From Lachnospiraceae bacterium (GTDB lineage: Bacteria > Bacillota > Clostridia > Lachnospirales > Lachnospiraceae), in assembly GCA_014804385.1 (NCBI GenBank), contig JAAUZW010000022.1, forward strand, positions 41,398 through 47,854: 6,457 nt of DNA, given 5' to 3'. The position numbers were made by a program, and so were the translations under genes. The notes below the pieces were generated by a model. It searched no databases. It saw only the letters and a program-made list of their open reading frames with translations, and was not told where the DNA came from. Below are positions 6,454-6,457 of this stretch, one piece after another; the first letter of the stretch is position 1, and each line of letters opens with the position of its first letter.

Positions 6454-6457
6454 AAAT

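Noticed and set aside
1..6457. CRISPR arrays, tRNA or rRNA genes, insertion sequences, attachment sites, riboswitches
   Set aside because: No regularly spaced repeats, RNA-gene signatures, transposase frames or terminal inverted repeats were seen. The intergenic regions are too short for a typical riboswitch in front of either unit.

Overview
This window reads as part of a surface-polysaccharide (exopolysaccharide or capsule) locus from a low-to-moderate GC Firmicute. A clostridial, Lachnospiraceae-like genome is the best guess. That guess rests on the GGAGG-type ribosome sites, the TTGACA/TAAAAT-type promoter, the gene families present, and a CotH-family protein ending in an InlB-type repeat. 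No rRNA, tRNA or other taxonomic marker is present, so the assignment is an inference.

Layout. A leftward operon occupies roughly 1-2969. It starts at a promoter near 2964-2992, followed by a 470-aa polyprenyl-phosphate sugar phosphotransferase (1501-2913). A GT4 glycosyltransferase (422-1504) follows with a 4-base ATGA overlap, then a GT2 glycosyltransferase (1-435, truncated by the window edge) with a 14-base overlap. A separate rightward unit has its own promoter (3020-3048) and encodes a membrane-anchored CotH-family kinase-like protein of 627 aa (3084-4967). A second leftward gene of 480 aa (4993-6435) encodes a multi-pass GT-C (GT39/ArnT-like) membrane glycosyltransferase. It converges on the CotH gene with a gap of only 25 bases. 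Its start codon lies close to the right edge, so it may belong to an operon that continues outside the window. No stretch longer than 300 bases lacks a gene.

How the genes fit together. By family knowledge, the phosphotransferase loads the first sugar phosphate onto undecaprenyl phosphate at the cytoplasmic face. The GT4 and GT2 enzymes then extend the lipid-linked glycan from nucleotide sugars. The GT-C protein would act on the outer face using a polyprenyl-phosphate-linked sugar. The CotH protein carries an N-terminal hydrophobic anchor, so its kinase-like domain probably also faces outward.

Most of the window is an ordinary glycan assembly locus. The part most worth a second look is the CotH-family protein: an apparently exported relative of spore-coat protein kinases, on the opposite strand, with lower GC than the operon to its left, and with a divergent InlB B-repeat-like C-terminus.
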